Assembly (NCBI GenBank): GCA_013215945.1
Contig: JABSOM010000005.1
Span: forward strand, 62,001-126,000
Source: Campylobacteraceae bacterium
Lineage (GTDB): Bacteria > Campylobacterota > Campylobacteria > Campylobacterales > Arcobacteraceae
Reading direction: 5' to 3'
DNA length: 64,000 bases
Shown here: positions 25,540-34,127 of the stretch, piece by piece
Layout of the letters: each line of letters starts with the position of its first letter
How positions within the stretch are numbered: position 1 is the stretch's first letter
Program-made: the position numbers and the translations under genes
Notes under the pieces: model-generated
Database searches by the model: none
What the model was told of the DNA's origin: nothing
Seen by the model: only the letters and a program-made list of their open reading frames with translations

Positions 25540-25575
25540 TTACAGGTAAGAAGTAAAAATACTTCTTACCTGTAA
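25540..25575. terminator. Strong bidirectional hairpin between comEC and NSS transporter
   Basis: A perfect 16-bp stem (25540-25555 with 25560-25575) and a 4-base loop (AAAA) lies between the convergent stop codons. No T run follows immediately on either strand, so it may rely on stem strength, or protect the 3' ends of both messages. Confidence 0.75.
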
Positions 25576-25577
25576 TG

Positions 25578-26912
25578 TTAAGAGATTAGTCCCAGTTTGT
25601 TTACTAATAAAATAGTAATAGCTAAAGGTACAAGATATTTAACTAAAATATACCAAAGATTAAATACTAAAATAGAAGTGTGTTTTTCAAAGCTTGTTTG
25701 TAATAATTTTTTATCTACAAAATAACCTAAAAATACGCAGGTTAAAATAGCAGCAAGTGGCATCATAACAGAGGATGTAATAAAATCCATCCAATCAAAA
25801 GCGTTTTTACCAGAAAAACTTAATAAAGAACCGTATTCATCTGACATTGATAATAAAGCTATTATTCCAAGTATATAAAATACAGCACCACATAATACTG
25901 TTGCACTTCGTCGTGTCATTTTGAAACGTTCAATAAAAAACATTAAAGCAGGCTCAATCATAGAAACAGCAGAAGTAATTCCAGCAAATACTAAAGCCAG
26001 AAAAAATGAGATAGCAATAACTTGTCCTAATATTCCCCAAGAAGAAAATATTACAGGAAGAGATATAAATACTAAACCAGGTCCAGAAGCACTTGGTGCT
26101 CCTGCTTCAAACAAGAAAGTGAAGATAATTAAACCCGAAATAAGTGCAATAGATGTATCTATAATTGCTACATACAACGAAGATTTAATAAAATTAGACC
26201 CTTTAGGAAGCGCGGCTGAGTAGGTAAGAATAGTACCAATTCCTAAAGACAAGGTGAAAAAAGCTTGCCCTAGTGCTGCTAAAAGTGCATCTTCGTTGAT
26301 TTTTGAAAAATCAGGGATAAACATAAAACTCATGGCTTTTGAAAAAGAATCCAAAGACAAAGCATATAAAAGTAGGCCAAATAAAATAAGTGCTAATAAA
26401 GGCATCAAAATTAAGTTTACTTTTTCAATTCCCTCTTTTATTCCTTTTAGAACAATGTAAATTACGGTAATAGATATCAAGGTATGATAAAATATTTGTG
26501 TATTAATATCTTTTGTTAATGCGCCAAAACTAGCCCCTGCTATTGAAGCTTCACTGGGTAAAGATGAAAATGAACTTACTACATAATGCAAAATCCAACC
26601 CAAAACGACAGAATAAAATGCCAAAATAATAAGACCTGTAAAGACCATAAATCCCGTATATTTCCATAAAGGATTTTTTTTACTTGATGTTTTAACAAAA
26701 GCGCTTGCTACATTACTTTCTGCATATTGACCTATAAATGATTCTGCTATAAATACAGATAATCCAATAAGCAAAATACAAAGAAGGTAAATAAGAACAA
26801 AAGCTCCTCCTCCAAATTCCCCTGTAATATAAGGGAACTTCCATATATTTCCTAGTCCAACAGCTGAGCCTGCAGCCGCTAGAATAAAACCTATTCTTGA
26901 AAACTTATTCAA
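25578..26912 (-). CDS. Sodium-dependent transporter, NSS/SNF family
   Basis: An inner-membrane symporter that couples sodium entry to uptake of an amino acid or similar amine. The 444-residue product has about 11 to 12 helices and the family start GFILAAAGSAVGLGNIWKFPY, which is part of the sodium and substrate site. It is the last gene of the minus-strand run tatB-tatC-queA-exonuclease-NSS, starting 8 bases after the exonuclease stop. Substrate cannot be inferred; bacterial relatives take up tryptophan, tyrosine, leucine or alanine. Confidence 0.88.
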   Translation of the reverse strand: MNKFSRIGFILAAAGSAVGLGNIWKFPYITGEFGGGAFVLIYLLCILLIGLSVFIAESFIGQYAESNVASAFVKTSSKKNPLWKYTGFMVFTGLIILAFYSVVLGWILHYVVSSFSSLPSEASIAGASFGALTKDINTQIFYHTLISITVIYIVLKGIKEGIEKVNLILMPLLALILFGLLLYALSLDSFSKAMSFMFIPDFSKINEDALLAALGQAFFTLSLGIGTILTYSAALPKGSNFIKSSLYVAIIDTSIALISGLIIFTFLFEAGAPSASGPGLVFISLPVIFSSWGILGQVIAISFFLALVFAGITSAVSMIEPALMFFIERFKMTRRSATVLCGAVFYILGIIALLSMSDEYGSLLSFSGKNAFDWMDFITSSVMMPLAAILTCVFLGYFVDKKLLQTSFEKHTSILVFNLWYILVKYLVPLAITILLVNKLGLIS

Positions 26913-26920
26913 TTTTTTCC

Positions 26921-27670
26921 TTAATAATTATTTGTATTTAATACTTTGTCTAAAGTATATTTTAAATCTTCATCTAAATCCATATTTGATTTCATCCAGT
27001 TAAGGTATGAAGCATCCTCTTTTGCTACTTGTGCAATTTCTTTACCCTTATGTTTTCCAAATTTAAAGGTTTTAATTAAAACAGGTGTTCGTGTTAAATC
27101 TACTAAACGCTCAATTGGGTTATAATCTGGATAAAGTTCTCTTGCTTTTGTTATTAATTTTGATAAAAAGAGTTTCATTACTAAAACATCTCCCAACGCA
27201 TCATGGGCTTTAATTACAATATTAAGTTTTGCTGCTTCTTCTTTTTCTGTTTTATACAATTCAAGTGCATATCTCAAATATTGTAAACGATGATAAGGAA
27301 GATCTGGAAAAAGATGTTTTGCACATCTTAGCGTATCAATTAACTGTAAATTATTTTCAAAACCTTCTTTTTTTATCATTCCTAAATCAAAAGAAATATT
27401 ATGAGCTATTAAATAGTTCTCATTAGTATTTAACTCTAATAATTTTTTATAAAAGTTTGTTTCAGTAGCTTTTGGTTTTCCTTCAAACATATCAGGTGTT
27501 AGGTTATGAACTTCCATTGCTTCAATTTTAATTTTTTCTTCACTGGAACACAATTCATCAAATACTTCTAAAGAAGAGTCTTGATTAATAATCATAGCAC
27601 CAAACTGTATGATTCTGTCTTCGTCTTTATTTCCTGTAGTTTCTGTATCAAATAATATATATTTTGCCAT
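26921..27670 (-). CDS. DnaQ-type 3'-5' exonuclease (ExoX-like)
   Basis: The 249-residue protein begins with the DEDDh exonuclease motif FDTETTG (residues 7-13), continues with HNISFDLGM and HDALGDV later, which supply the other metal-binding Asp and the catalytic His. The C-terminal segment FKFGKHKGKEIAQVAKED is the small domain found in exodeoxyribonuclease X. It may trim single-strand DNA in repair or proofreading. It is 13 bases after queA and 8 before the NSS gene. Confidence 0.8.
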   Translation of the reverse strand: MAKYILFDTETTGNKDEDRIIQFGAMIINQDSSLEVFDELCSSEEKIKIEAMEVHNLTPDMFEGKPKATETNFYKKLLELNTNENYLIAHNISFDLGMIKKEGFENNLQLIDTLRCAKHLFPDLPYHRLQYLRYALELYKTEKEEAAKLNIVIKAHDALGDVLVMKLFLSKLITKARELYPDYNPIERLVDLTRTPVLIKTFKFGKHKGKEIAQVAKEDASYLNWMKSNMDLDEDLKYTLDKVLNTNNY

Positions 27671-27683
27671 ATTTTTTCCTTCT

Positions 27684-28724
27684 TTATATAATCAACATAC
27701 CGTCACCATAAGAAAAAAATCGATATTCTTCTTTTATGGCTTCTTGGTAAATTTCCATGGTTTTTTCTAAACCAACAAAACTAGCAATTAACATAATCAA
27801 AGTAGATTTTGGTAAATGAAAGTTGGTTAGTAAATGGTCTACTTTAATGGGTTTGTTTGAGGTATTTAAAAATAAATCACACTCTCCTTGTATCATATTT
27901 GTACGTGCATAATATTCTACTGTTCGTGTAACGGTTGTTCCAACAGCAAGAATCTTTTTAGCAGTATCAATGGCTTCTTTTGCATCTATTCCTATATGAA
28001 AATATTCACTGTGCATAGGATGATCTAAAATATTTTCAGCATCAACGGGTTTAAACGTACCTGCTCCTACATGCAAAGTAAGGTAATTCACTTTATACTT
28101 CTCATTTATTTTTTCAAGTAAGTCTTTTGTAAAATGCAGTGATGCTGTAGGAGCTGCTACTGCTCCATAGTTTTTAGCAAAAAGTGTTTGATAATCTTCA
28201 TTGTCTTTTTGTACATCTTCTCTGTTCATATAATGAGGCAAAGGCAAATGCCCAATACTGTTTAATAAATCAATAAGTTCTAAAAAATCCAATTGTTTTT
28301 CATTTTGAAAGAATTTTACAACACGTGTGCCATCTTCATTGATTTCTAGAACTTCAACTCTAAGGTTTTGTTCAAAATATAATACAGAACCAATATTTAC
28401 TTTGCCTTTAATCATTACTAAAAAACGGTTCATAAATAAAGCTTTATTAAACAAAAGCTCAATTTTTCCACCTGTGTCTTTTTTTCCATAAATACGGGCT
28501 TTTATAACTTTTGTATCGTTTAAAAATACAGACAGGTTTGCTGGTAAATAGTCCATTAGATGTTCAAAAGTAGAATGTATGATTTCATTCTTTTCTCTGT
28601 TATATACTAAGAGTTTTGCTTTATCAGCTGGATACAGTGGTTTGTTTGCTATGAGTTCTTGTGGTAACAAATAGTCATAACTTGAGGTTTTAAGTGGGTC
28701 TTTAATTTTATTCTTCATCTTCAT
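27684..28724 (-). CDS. queA: S-adenosylmethionine:tRNA ribosyltransferase-isomerase
   Basis: QueA transfers the ribosyl part of SAM to 7-aminomethyl-7-deazaguanine in tRNA, giving epoxyqueuosine. The 346-residue protein has the family segments YDYLLPQELIA, FLNDTKVIKARIYG, HLPLPHYMNR and TLHVGAGTFKPV, and ends with the motif FHLPKSTLIMLIASFVG. Its first codons overlap tatC by 17 bases; ATG 28724 and ATG 28718 are both possible starts. Confidence 0.93.
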   Translation of the reverse strand: MKMKNKIKDPLKTSSYDYLLPQELIANKPLYPADKAKLLVYNREKNEIIHSTFEHLMDYLPANLSVFLNDTKVIKARIYGKKDTGGKIELLFNKALFMNRFLVMIKGKVNIGSVLYFEQNLRVEVLEINEDGTRVVKFFQNEKQLDFLELIDLLNSIGHLPLPHYMNREDVQKDNEDYQTLFAKNYGAVAAPTASLHFTKDLLEKINEKYKVNYLTLHVGAGTFKPVDAENILDHPMHSEYFHIGIDAKEAIDTAKKILAVGTTVTRTVEYYARTNMIQGECDLFLNTSNKPIKVDHLLTNFHLPKSTLIMLIASFVGLEKTMEIYQEAIKEEYRFFSYGDGMLII

Positions 28725-29436
28725 CTTTACTACTTGGATTAAATACTTTTGCTATATAAATGGATACACCGTATAATAATATTAGTGGACCTGCCATTAA
28801 AAATTGTGTGATTACATCAGGAGGAGTTAATAGTGCTGAAAATATAAAAATGATAACAACAGCATATTTAAAAAAATCTTTTAACATTTGATCATCAACT
28901 AAACCAATTTTTGCTAAAAAGAAAGTAATTACAGGTAATTCAAACGATACCCCAAAACCAAATAATAATTTGGTGAAAAAACCGACATATTTTCCAATAC
29001 TTGGTAAAATAGTTACAACAGTAGAACCAAAAGCAATTAAAAATTCAAAACCAAAAGGTACTACTACATAATAAGCAAAAGCTGCACCTGATACAAACAT
29101 TAATGTTGCAAAAAAAACAAAAGGAAATACCAGTTTTTTTTCATGATCATAAAGACCAGGTGCCATAAATAACCATAACTGCCAAAATATGACAGGTAAA
29201 GAAAGAAAAAAAGCAGAAAAGAAAGAAACTTTTAAAGCAGTGAAAAATGTTTCTTGTATTTCAATTGCAACCATTTGAGAACCCTCAGGTAAAACCGCTT
29301 TAACAGGTTGCATCATCCATTCTAAAATAGGTTCGTAAAATGAAAAACAAATAAAGAACATAACTATTAGCGTAAGAATACTAATAACCAAACGTTTTCG
29401 TAAGTCAGCAATATGAGGTTTTAGTTCTTCAAACAT
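28708..29436 (-). CDS. tatC: Sec-independent protein translocase TatC
   Basis: TatC is the six-helix receptor that binds twin-arginine signal peptides of folded proteins. The 242-residue protein starts MFEELKPHIADLRKRL, the conserved N-terminal signal-peptide site (HLxELRxR), and has six hydrophobic helices and the segment FGVSFELPVITFFLAKIG with the conserved Glu. It overlaps tatB by one base (TAATG) and queA by 17 bases. Confidence 0.95.
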   Translation of the reverse strand: MFEELKPHIADLRKRLVISILTLIVMFFICFSFYEPILEWMMQPVKAVLPEGSQMVAIEIQETFFTALKVSFFSAFFLSLPVIFWQLWLFMAPGLYDHEKKLVFPFVFFATLMFVSGAAFAYYVVVPFGFEFLIAFGSTVVTILPSIGKYVGFFTKLLFGFGVSFELPVITFFLAKIGLVDDQMLKDFFKYAVVIIFIFSALLTPPDVITQFLMAGPLILLYGVSIYIAKVFNPSSKDEDEE

Positions 29437-29846
29437 TATTGATTATCCTCATCTTTTTTTACTTTAAATTTATCGCTTGCTTTTACTGTTTCTTTTTTAC
29501 TCGTAGTATTTTCTTCTGTTGTAATTTCTTGATTTTGTTTTTTTTCTTTTTTGGAAGGAGCACTTAGGGGCTCATCATCCTCTACATCAAAGGATTTTGA
29601 TAAATTATCTAAAGAAACACTGTTTTTAGCATTTTCAATTTGTGCTTTGAATTTACTGGCTTCTGCTTTCATATCAGAAATATTAAGTTCACTGTCCAAT
29701 GTTGATTTTGCATCATCAATGCCTGATTTGAATTTTTTTAAAAATTTTGCAATTTCTACCATGGCCGTTGGTAGTTTATCTGGCCCCAAAGCAATAATAG
29801 CAATAATAGCTACTAATAGTATTTCCATAAAACCCATTCCGAACAT
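29436..29846 (-). CDS. tatB: Sec-independent protein translocase TatB
   Basis: The single-pass partner of TatC. From ATG 29846 (GGAG 5 bases upstream) the 136-residue protein has one N-terminal helix with MEILLVAIIAIIALGPDKLP, an amphipathic helix, and a long acidic/lysine-rich tail, longer than TatA proteins. The frame is open to 29909 but that N-terminal extension has no ribosome site and is not family-like. It is the first gene of the operon tatB-tatC-queA-exonuclease-NSS. tatA is not in the window. Confidence 0.88.
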   Translation of the reverse strand: MFGMGFMEILLVAIIAIIALGPDKLPTAMVEIAKFLKKFKSGIDDAKSTLDSELNISDMKAEASKFKAQIENAKNSVSLDNLSKSFDVEDDEPLSAPSKKEKKQNQEITTEENTTSKKETVKASDKFKVKKDEDNQ

Positions 29847-29988
29847 ATAATCTCCATTATTTATACAATATTTACTTGCATTTATTAACAAAAGTATAGT
29901 ATTTAACAATATACTTTTTTTTTAAGCTTTAAAAGATGTGATTTTACCTAATTTTTGATAAAATTACACAAAATTATGAAGGTTACCT

Positions 29989-30741
29989 ATGAAATTCTTA
30001 GTATTATTACTTGTTGGTTTTGTTTTGTATTTAATATCACGTTCGTATAAAACAGAAAAATTTGTTAATATTAATCTAAATGTTAAAGACAGATACACGG
30101 GTGATTTAATGCACCATGAAGCAGGTTTGTTAGTTGCCTTAATGGCAAAAGTAGCAAAAGCAGATGGACAAGTTTCTGAATTAGAAGCACAAGTATTAAA
30201 ACACACCTTTTCTGATATTTCTTCTCATTTTGAAAACCAAGAAGAAATTAGAGAAAAATTAAAAGAAATATTTAGCAAAGAAAAAGACAGTTTTGATAAT
30301 ACAGTTGATGTGTGTAATAAACTGTATAAGTTAACATCAAACGATTATGCTAAACGTGTTAAAGTACTAGAATACCTACTGAACCTTGCTTTCATTGATA
30401 AAGACTTTTCAAAAACGGAAGAAATGATTGTTGAAGACATAGCAAGTGCTTTAAAAATCAAACAAAGTGATTATGAAAATATAGTACAAAACTTTAAGAA
30501 TTTTTATGCAAATGCAGCACAAAATGCAAGTAAAACCTTAGAGGAAGCTTATGAGATATTGGGGATTAATGAACAAAGTGATGATAAAACTATCAAAAAT
30601 GCTTATCGTGCTTTGGTTAAAAAATATCATCCTGATATCATTACAGGGCAGGGTGCTGCTCAAAATATTATTGATGAAGCTACTTCTAAATTACAAGAAA
30701 TTAACGAAGCCTATCAAATGATTAAAGAAAGTAAAAAATAA
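29989..30741 (+). CDS. DnaJ-domain protein with TerB-like domain (DjlA-like)
   Basis: A membrane-anchored co-chaperone. Residues 1-15 form a transmembrane helix, about 35-140 are a helical TerB-like region (VALMAKVAKADGQVSELEAQVL), and about 180-250 form a J domain with EEAYEILGI and the DnaK-activating HPD in KKYHPDII. This layout is that of DjlA. It starts a six-gene plus-strand run with the BFD-like gene 62 bases later. Confidence 0.85.
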   Translation: MKFLVLLLVGFVLYLISRSYKTEKFVNINLNVKDRYTGDLMHHEAGLLVALMAKVAKADGQVSELEAQVLKHTFSDISSHFENQEEIREKLKEIFSKEKDSFDNTVDVCNKLYKLTSNDYAKRVKVLEYLLNLAFIDKDFSKTEEMIVEDIASALKIKQSDYENIVQNFKNFYANAAQNASKTLEEAYEILGINEQSDDKTIKNAYRALVKKYHPDIITGQGAAQNIIDEATSKLQEINEAYQMIKESKK

Positions 30742-30803
30742 TTACTGTATACTTAAATTTAAGAATTAGTATAAGAATTAAAATAATAGAATAAAGGCTA
30801 GTT

Positions 30804-31034
30804 TTGGCACAAAAGTTTTTACATTCATATATTGTTTGTAGCTGCAAAAATGTAAGTTTATCAGAAATACTATTTGCAATAAAAGAAAAAAATGCCAAAA
30901 ACTTAAAAGATATTGCTTTTTATACCGATGCCGGAAGTGCTTGTGGCTCTTGTACCTGTAAAGAAAAGGATGTTGGTGAAAAAAAAATGGATTTATATTT
31001 AAGTCAAATTCTGGATAAATACAATAAAAAATGA
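30804..31034 (+). CDS. BFD-like [2Fe-2S] protein
   Basis: The 76-residue protein has four cysteines in the spacing of the BFD-type [2Fe-2S] domain: Cys12 and Cys14 (VCSCKN) and Cys47 and Cys50 (ACGSCTC), with one more at 52. Such domains help release iron from bacterioferritin or feed electrons to NirB or NifU-like proteins. It starts with TTG 30804 with AAAGG nearby. It is the second gene of the dnaJ-like to lpxK run, 8 bases before the next gene. Partner unknown. Confidence 0.7.
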   Translation: MAQKFLHSYIVCSCKNVSLSEILFAIKEKNAKNLKDIAFYTDAGSACGSCTCKEKDVGEKKMDLYLSQILDKYNKK

Positions 31035-31041
31035 AGAGAAA

Positions 31042-31257
31042 ATGATAAAACAAACATTAATAGATGATATAAAAGAACTTATTAAAACGAATAAAGAGGA
31101 TGTAATAGAGATTAATCCAAAGTTTTTGGATTATTTCACTCAAGAAGAGTTAGAAAGCATAAGAGATAATTTAGTTATTAAAAAATTGACACAAAAAGAA
31201 AACAATTCATTATTTCTTGATGAAATTTATGAAAAAACAAAAAAAGATAAGATATAA
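31042..31257 (+). CDS. Small acidic protein of unknown function
   Basis: The 71-residue product is charged and probably all-helical, without signal peptide, cysteines or a recognised motif (segments LIKTNKEDVIEINPKFL and YFTQEELESIRD). It lies between the BFD-like gene (8 bases) and nadE (23 bases), so it is in the same transcript. A similar small gene next to nadE is common in Campylobacterota, but I know of no assigned role. Confidence 0.6.
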   Translation: MIKQTLIDDIKELIKTNKEDVIEINPKFLDYFTQEELESIRDNLVIKKLTQKENNSLFLDEIYEKTKKDKI

Positions 31258-31279
31258 TAATTTTTACGAGGGTTTTATA

Positions 31280-32038
31280 ATGAATTTTGAAGATATAAAA
31301 AAACAATTAATTGAATTTTTAAAAACAGAAGTGTCAAAAACAGGACTTCAAAAAGTAACTGTAGGTATTTCAGGTGGATTAGATTCTGCAATTGTTGCCG
31401 TTTTATGTAAAGAAGCCTTTGGTGATAATTTTTCAGGGGTATTAATGCCTTCTCAATTTTCATCTGATTCATCTATTAAAGATGCAGTAAAATTATGTGA
31501 AGAGTTTGATATCTCTTATGAAGTTGTTGAAATAAAACCAATGTTAGAAGCATATATTAAAAATATGAATGAAGATAAACTACGCATTGGAAATTATTCA
31601 GCAAGAATAAGAATGTCTGTTTTATATGATATTTCAGCACGTGATAAGTCTTTAGTTATAGGAACTTCTAATAAGAGTGAAATTTTATTAGGTTATGGAA
31701 CCATTTTTGGAGATATTGCTTGTGCTATTAACCCAATTGGGCAGATGTATAAGAGTGATGAATTTGAGTTTGCTAAGTATTTAGGCGTTGTTGCTGCTAT
31801 AATTGAGAAAAAACCAAGTGCAGATTTATGGGAAGGCCAAAGTGATGAAGATGATCTTGGTTATTCTTATAGTGTAATGGATCAGGTTTTAAAACAATTA
31901 GTTGATGAGAATAAAAGCAAAGAACAATTAATTAAAGACGGCGTAGAAAAAGAGTTAATAGAAATGTGTGAATATCGAATAAAGAGTAATGCGTTTAAAG
32001 GGAAGTTACCAATAATTGCAAATATTAAAGGATATTAG
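31280..32038 (+). CDS. nadE: NAD+ synthetase (ammonia-dependent)
   Basis: NadE makes NAD from nicotinate adenine dinucleotide, ATP and ammonia. From ATG 31280, with GAGGG upstream, the 252-residue product has the P-loop SGGLDSA at 31-37, and later GTSNKSEILLGYGTIFGDIAC and the C-terminal PSADLWEGQSDEDDLGYSY segment. It lacks a glutaminase domain, so free ammonia is the donor. The frame is open upstream to 31217, which overlaps the previous gene and lacks family similarity. Confidence 0.94.
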   Translation: MNFEDIKKQLIEFLKTEVSKTGLQKVTVGISGGLDSAIVAVLCKEAFGDNFSGVLMPSQFSSDSSIKDAVKLCEEFDISYEVVEIKPMLEAYIKNMNEDKLRIGNYSARIRMSVLYDISARDKSLVIGTSNKSEILLGYGTIFGDIACAINPIGQMYKSDEFEFAKYLGVVAAIIEKKPSADLWEGQSDEDDLGYSYSVMDQVLKQLVDENKSKEQLIKDGVEKELIEMCEYRIKSNAFKGKLPIIANIKGY

Positions 32039-32039
32039 T

Positions 32040-33176
32040 ATGAAAGAAATTGCATTTTACAGAGCCAGTGTTGATCAAGAAGAAATAAAACAACTTGAAT
32101 CCGCTTTGACATATACCAAAGATGGTTCTAAGGTTGAAAAGTTTGAAGAGAGTATTGCACAGTTTGTTGGATCAAAACATGCTGTTGCTACGTGTAATGC
32201 AACAGCTGCAATTCATCTAGCACTTAGCTCAATTAAACTAAAACGTGGAGATAAGATTCTAATGTCTGTTAATTCTTTTGTAAATGTTCCCGAAGTAGTT
32301 AGACATTTTGATGCGGAACCTATTTTTATTGATATGAATATGGAAGATATGAATATTGATTTAAATAAATTCGAAAAAGTTTTAGAAGAAAATAAGTCAA
32401 AAAAATTAAGAGGGGCTATTATCTCTTTTGTGGCTGGGCAAACGCCTGATTTAGACAGATTATATGCTATTTGTAAAAAATACAATATTATTTTAATTGA
32501 AGATGCAACGTGTGCTTTAGGTGTTACTTATAAAAATGAAACAATTGGTTCATTAAAAGCAGATATGACAATATTCTCAACCAATCCCTCTAATGGAAAA
32601 CATGCCGTTTCACGCTGTGGAATTTTGGTTACAAATAATGAAGAAATTGCTGCTCGTGCAAGATTATTACGAACACATGCATTAACTACTACATATGATG
32701 ATTATGGAAACTTAGATTATATTTATGATATTGTTGATATTGGACATAAATACGATATGAGTGAATTAGATGCTGCTTTTTCTTTGGCTCAATTGCAAAA
32801 AACCAATAAATTTATTAAAAGAAGAAAAGAAATTGCAAAAATGTATGAAGATCGTTTGGCGGGTGTAAAACACATAACAACTCCTGCTCATAAAGATGAA
32901 CATATTTTTACTCAGTATATTATTAAAGTATCACGAAACAGAGATGCTTTTGCTAGAGCATTAAAAGAAAAAGGAATAGCAACAGGTCTTAATTATATTC
33001 CTTTACATCTTTTATCGTATTATAAAAATAAATACTCTATTAAAATTACCGCTTATGGAACCGCTTTAACTTCTTACCAGCAAATTCTTTCAATTCCAAT
33101 GTATCCTGGATTAAGTGATGAAGAAGTGAATTATATTTGTGACCAAATTATTGACATAGCGTCTTCTTGGATTTAA
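32040..33176 (+). CDS. DegT/DnrJ/EryC1/StrS-family aminotransferase
   Basis: A PLP enzyme of the sugar aminotransferase family, 378 residues from ATG 32040 (AAAGG upstream). Segments typical of the family are VATCNATAAIHLALSS, LIEDATCALG and a lysine in SNGKHAVSRCG (near residue 188), where the PLP Schiff base is formed. The family makes amino sugars for surface polysaccharides or lipid A. It is inserted between nadE and lpxK with 1-2 base gaps, so it may serve lipid A or LPS, for example a GnnB-type step, but substrate is not visible. Confidence 0.85.
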   Translation: MKEIAFYRASVDQEEIKQLESALTYTKDGSKVEKFEESIAQFVGSKHAVATCNATAAIHLALSSIKLKRGDKILMSVNSFVNVPEVVRHFDAEPIFIDMNMEDMNIDLNKFEKVLEENKSKKLRGAIISFVAGQTPDLDRLYAICKKYNIILIEDATCALGVTYKNETIGSLKADMTIFSTNPSNGKHAVSRCGILVTNNEEIAARARLLRTHALTTTYDDYGNLDYIYDIVDIGHKYDMSELDAAFSLAQLQKTNKFIKRRKEIAKMYEDRLAGVKHITTPAHKDEHIFTQYIIKVSRNRDAFARALKEKGIATGLNYIPLHLLSYYKNKYSIKITAYGTALTSYQQILSIPMYPGLSDEEVNYICDQIIDIASSWI

Positions 33177-33177
33177 T

Positions 33178-34125
33178 TTGCGACAAAAAATAATTTTATG
33201 GATAGAAGATTATCTTTTCTATCCAGATTTTTTTCAAAAACTGCTTTCTTTTTTTTTACTGCCTTTAACTTTCATATATATATTAATTATTACCTTTAAA
33301 AAAGTAGGGGTAAAAAAAACAGATTTTGGCCTTCCTATTATTTCTATTGGAAATTTAATTGTAGGTGGAAGTGGTAAAACTCCTTTTGTTTTAGAATTGG
33401 CAAAAAATAAAGAAAATGTAGCTGTAATTTTAAGAGGTTACGGGCGAAGCAGCAAGGGTTTACATATTGTATCGTATAGAGGGGATATCAAAGTAGATAT
33501 TAATACTTCTGGGGATGAAGCTATGTTACTTGCAAATAGTTTGCCAAAAGCTAGTATTATTGTTGCCGAAAATAGAAAAGAAGCTATTTTAAAAGCGAAA
33601 ACACTGGGATGTAGCCTTATTTTTTTAGATGATGGTTTTTCTAAATATGATATCAAAAAATTTGACATTTTATTAAAACCAAAACGTGAACCTGAAAATG
33701 TCTTTTGTTTGCCTTCTGGTGGCTATAGAGAACCTAAAATGATGTATGCTAGTGCTGATATCGTTTTACAAGAAGGTATCGATTTTGAGAGAATGGTTAG
33801 TTATAAATTAAACAATGAGGTAATATCTTCTTTGCCATTAAAACTCGTACTCTTAACAGCAATTTCAAAACCCAAACGCTTATTGGATTTTTTACCAAGT
33901 TATACTATTCTTGAAGCTTATGCAGATCATCATAGTTTTAAAAAAGAAGAAATTGATGAATTATTACTTAAGTATAAAGGATATTCTTTTATCACTACTT
34001 CAAAAGACTTGGTTAAATTAGAACAGTTTGATATAAAAGATATTTGTTTAATGTCTTTAGAGTTAAGAATATTAAAAAATATGGATAAAATGCAAGAATA
34101 TATTTCTAATTATTATAAAAATTAG
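33178..34125 (+). CDS. lpxK: Tetraacyldisaccharide 4'-kinase
   Basis: LpxK phosphorylates the 4' position of lipid A disaccharide at the inner membrane. The 315-residue protein has a membrane-attached N terminus (residues 20-40 hydrophobic), the P-loop GGSGKT at 63-68, then ILRGYGR and a GDEAMLLA motif, and LIFLDDGFSKYD with the acidic pair. It starts with TTG 33178, only one base after the DegT gene stop, so translation is coupled. Confidence 0.9.
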   Translation: MRQKIILWIEDYLFYPDFFQKLLSFFLLPLTFIYILIITFKKVGVKKTDFGLPIISIGNLIVGGSGKTPFVLELAKNKENVAVILRGYGRSSKGLHIVSYRGDIKVDINTSGDEAMLLANSLPKASIIVAENRKEAILKAKTLGCSLIFLDDGFSKYDIKKFDILLKPKREPENVFCLPSGGYREPKMMYASADIVLQEGIDFERMVSYKLNNEVISSLPLKLVLLTAISKPKRLLDFLPSYTILEAYADHHSFKKEEIDELLLKYKGYSFITTSKDLVKLEQFDIKDICLMSLELRILKNMDKMQEYISNYYKN

Positions 34126-34127
34126 TT

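Noticed and set aside
30742-30803. Inverted repeat TATACT with AGTATA in the gap after the DnaJ-like gene
   Set aside because: Only 6 bp with a 14-base loop in AT-rich DNA, likely chance.
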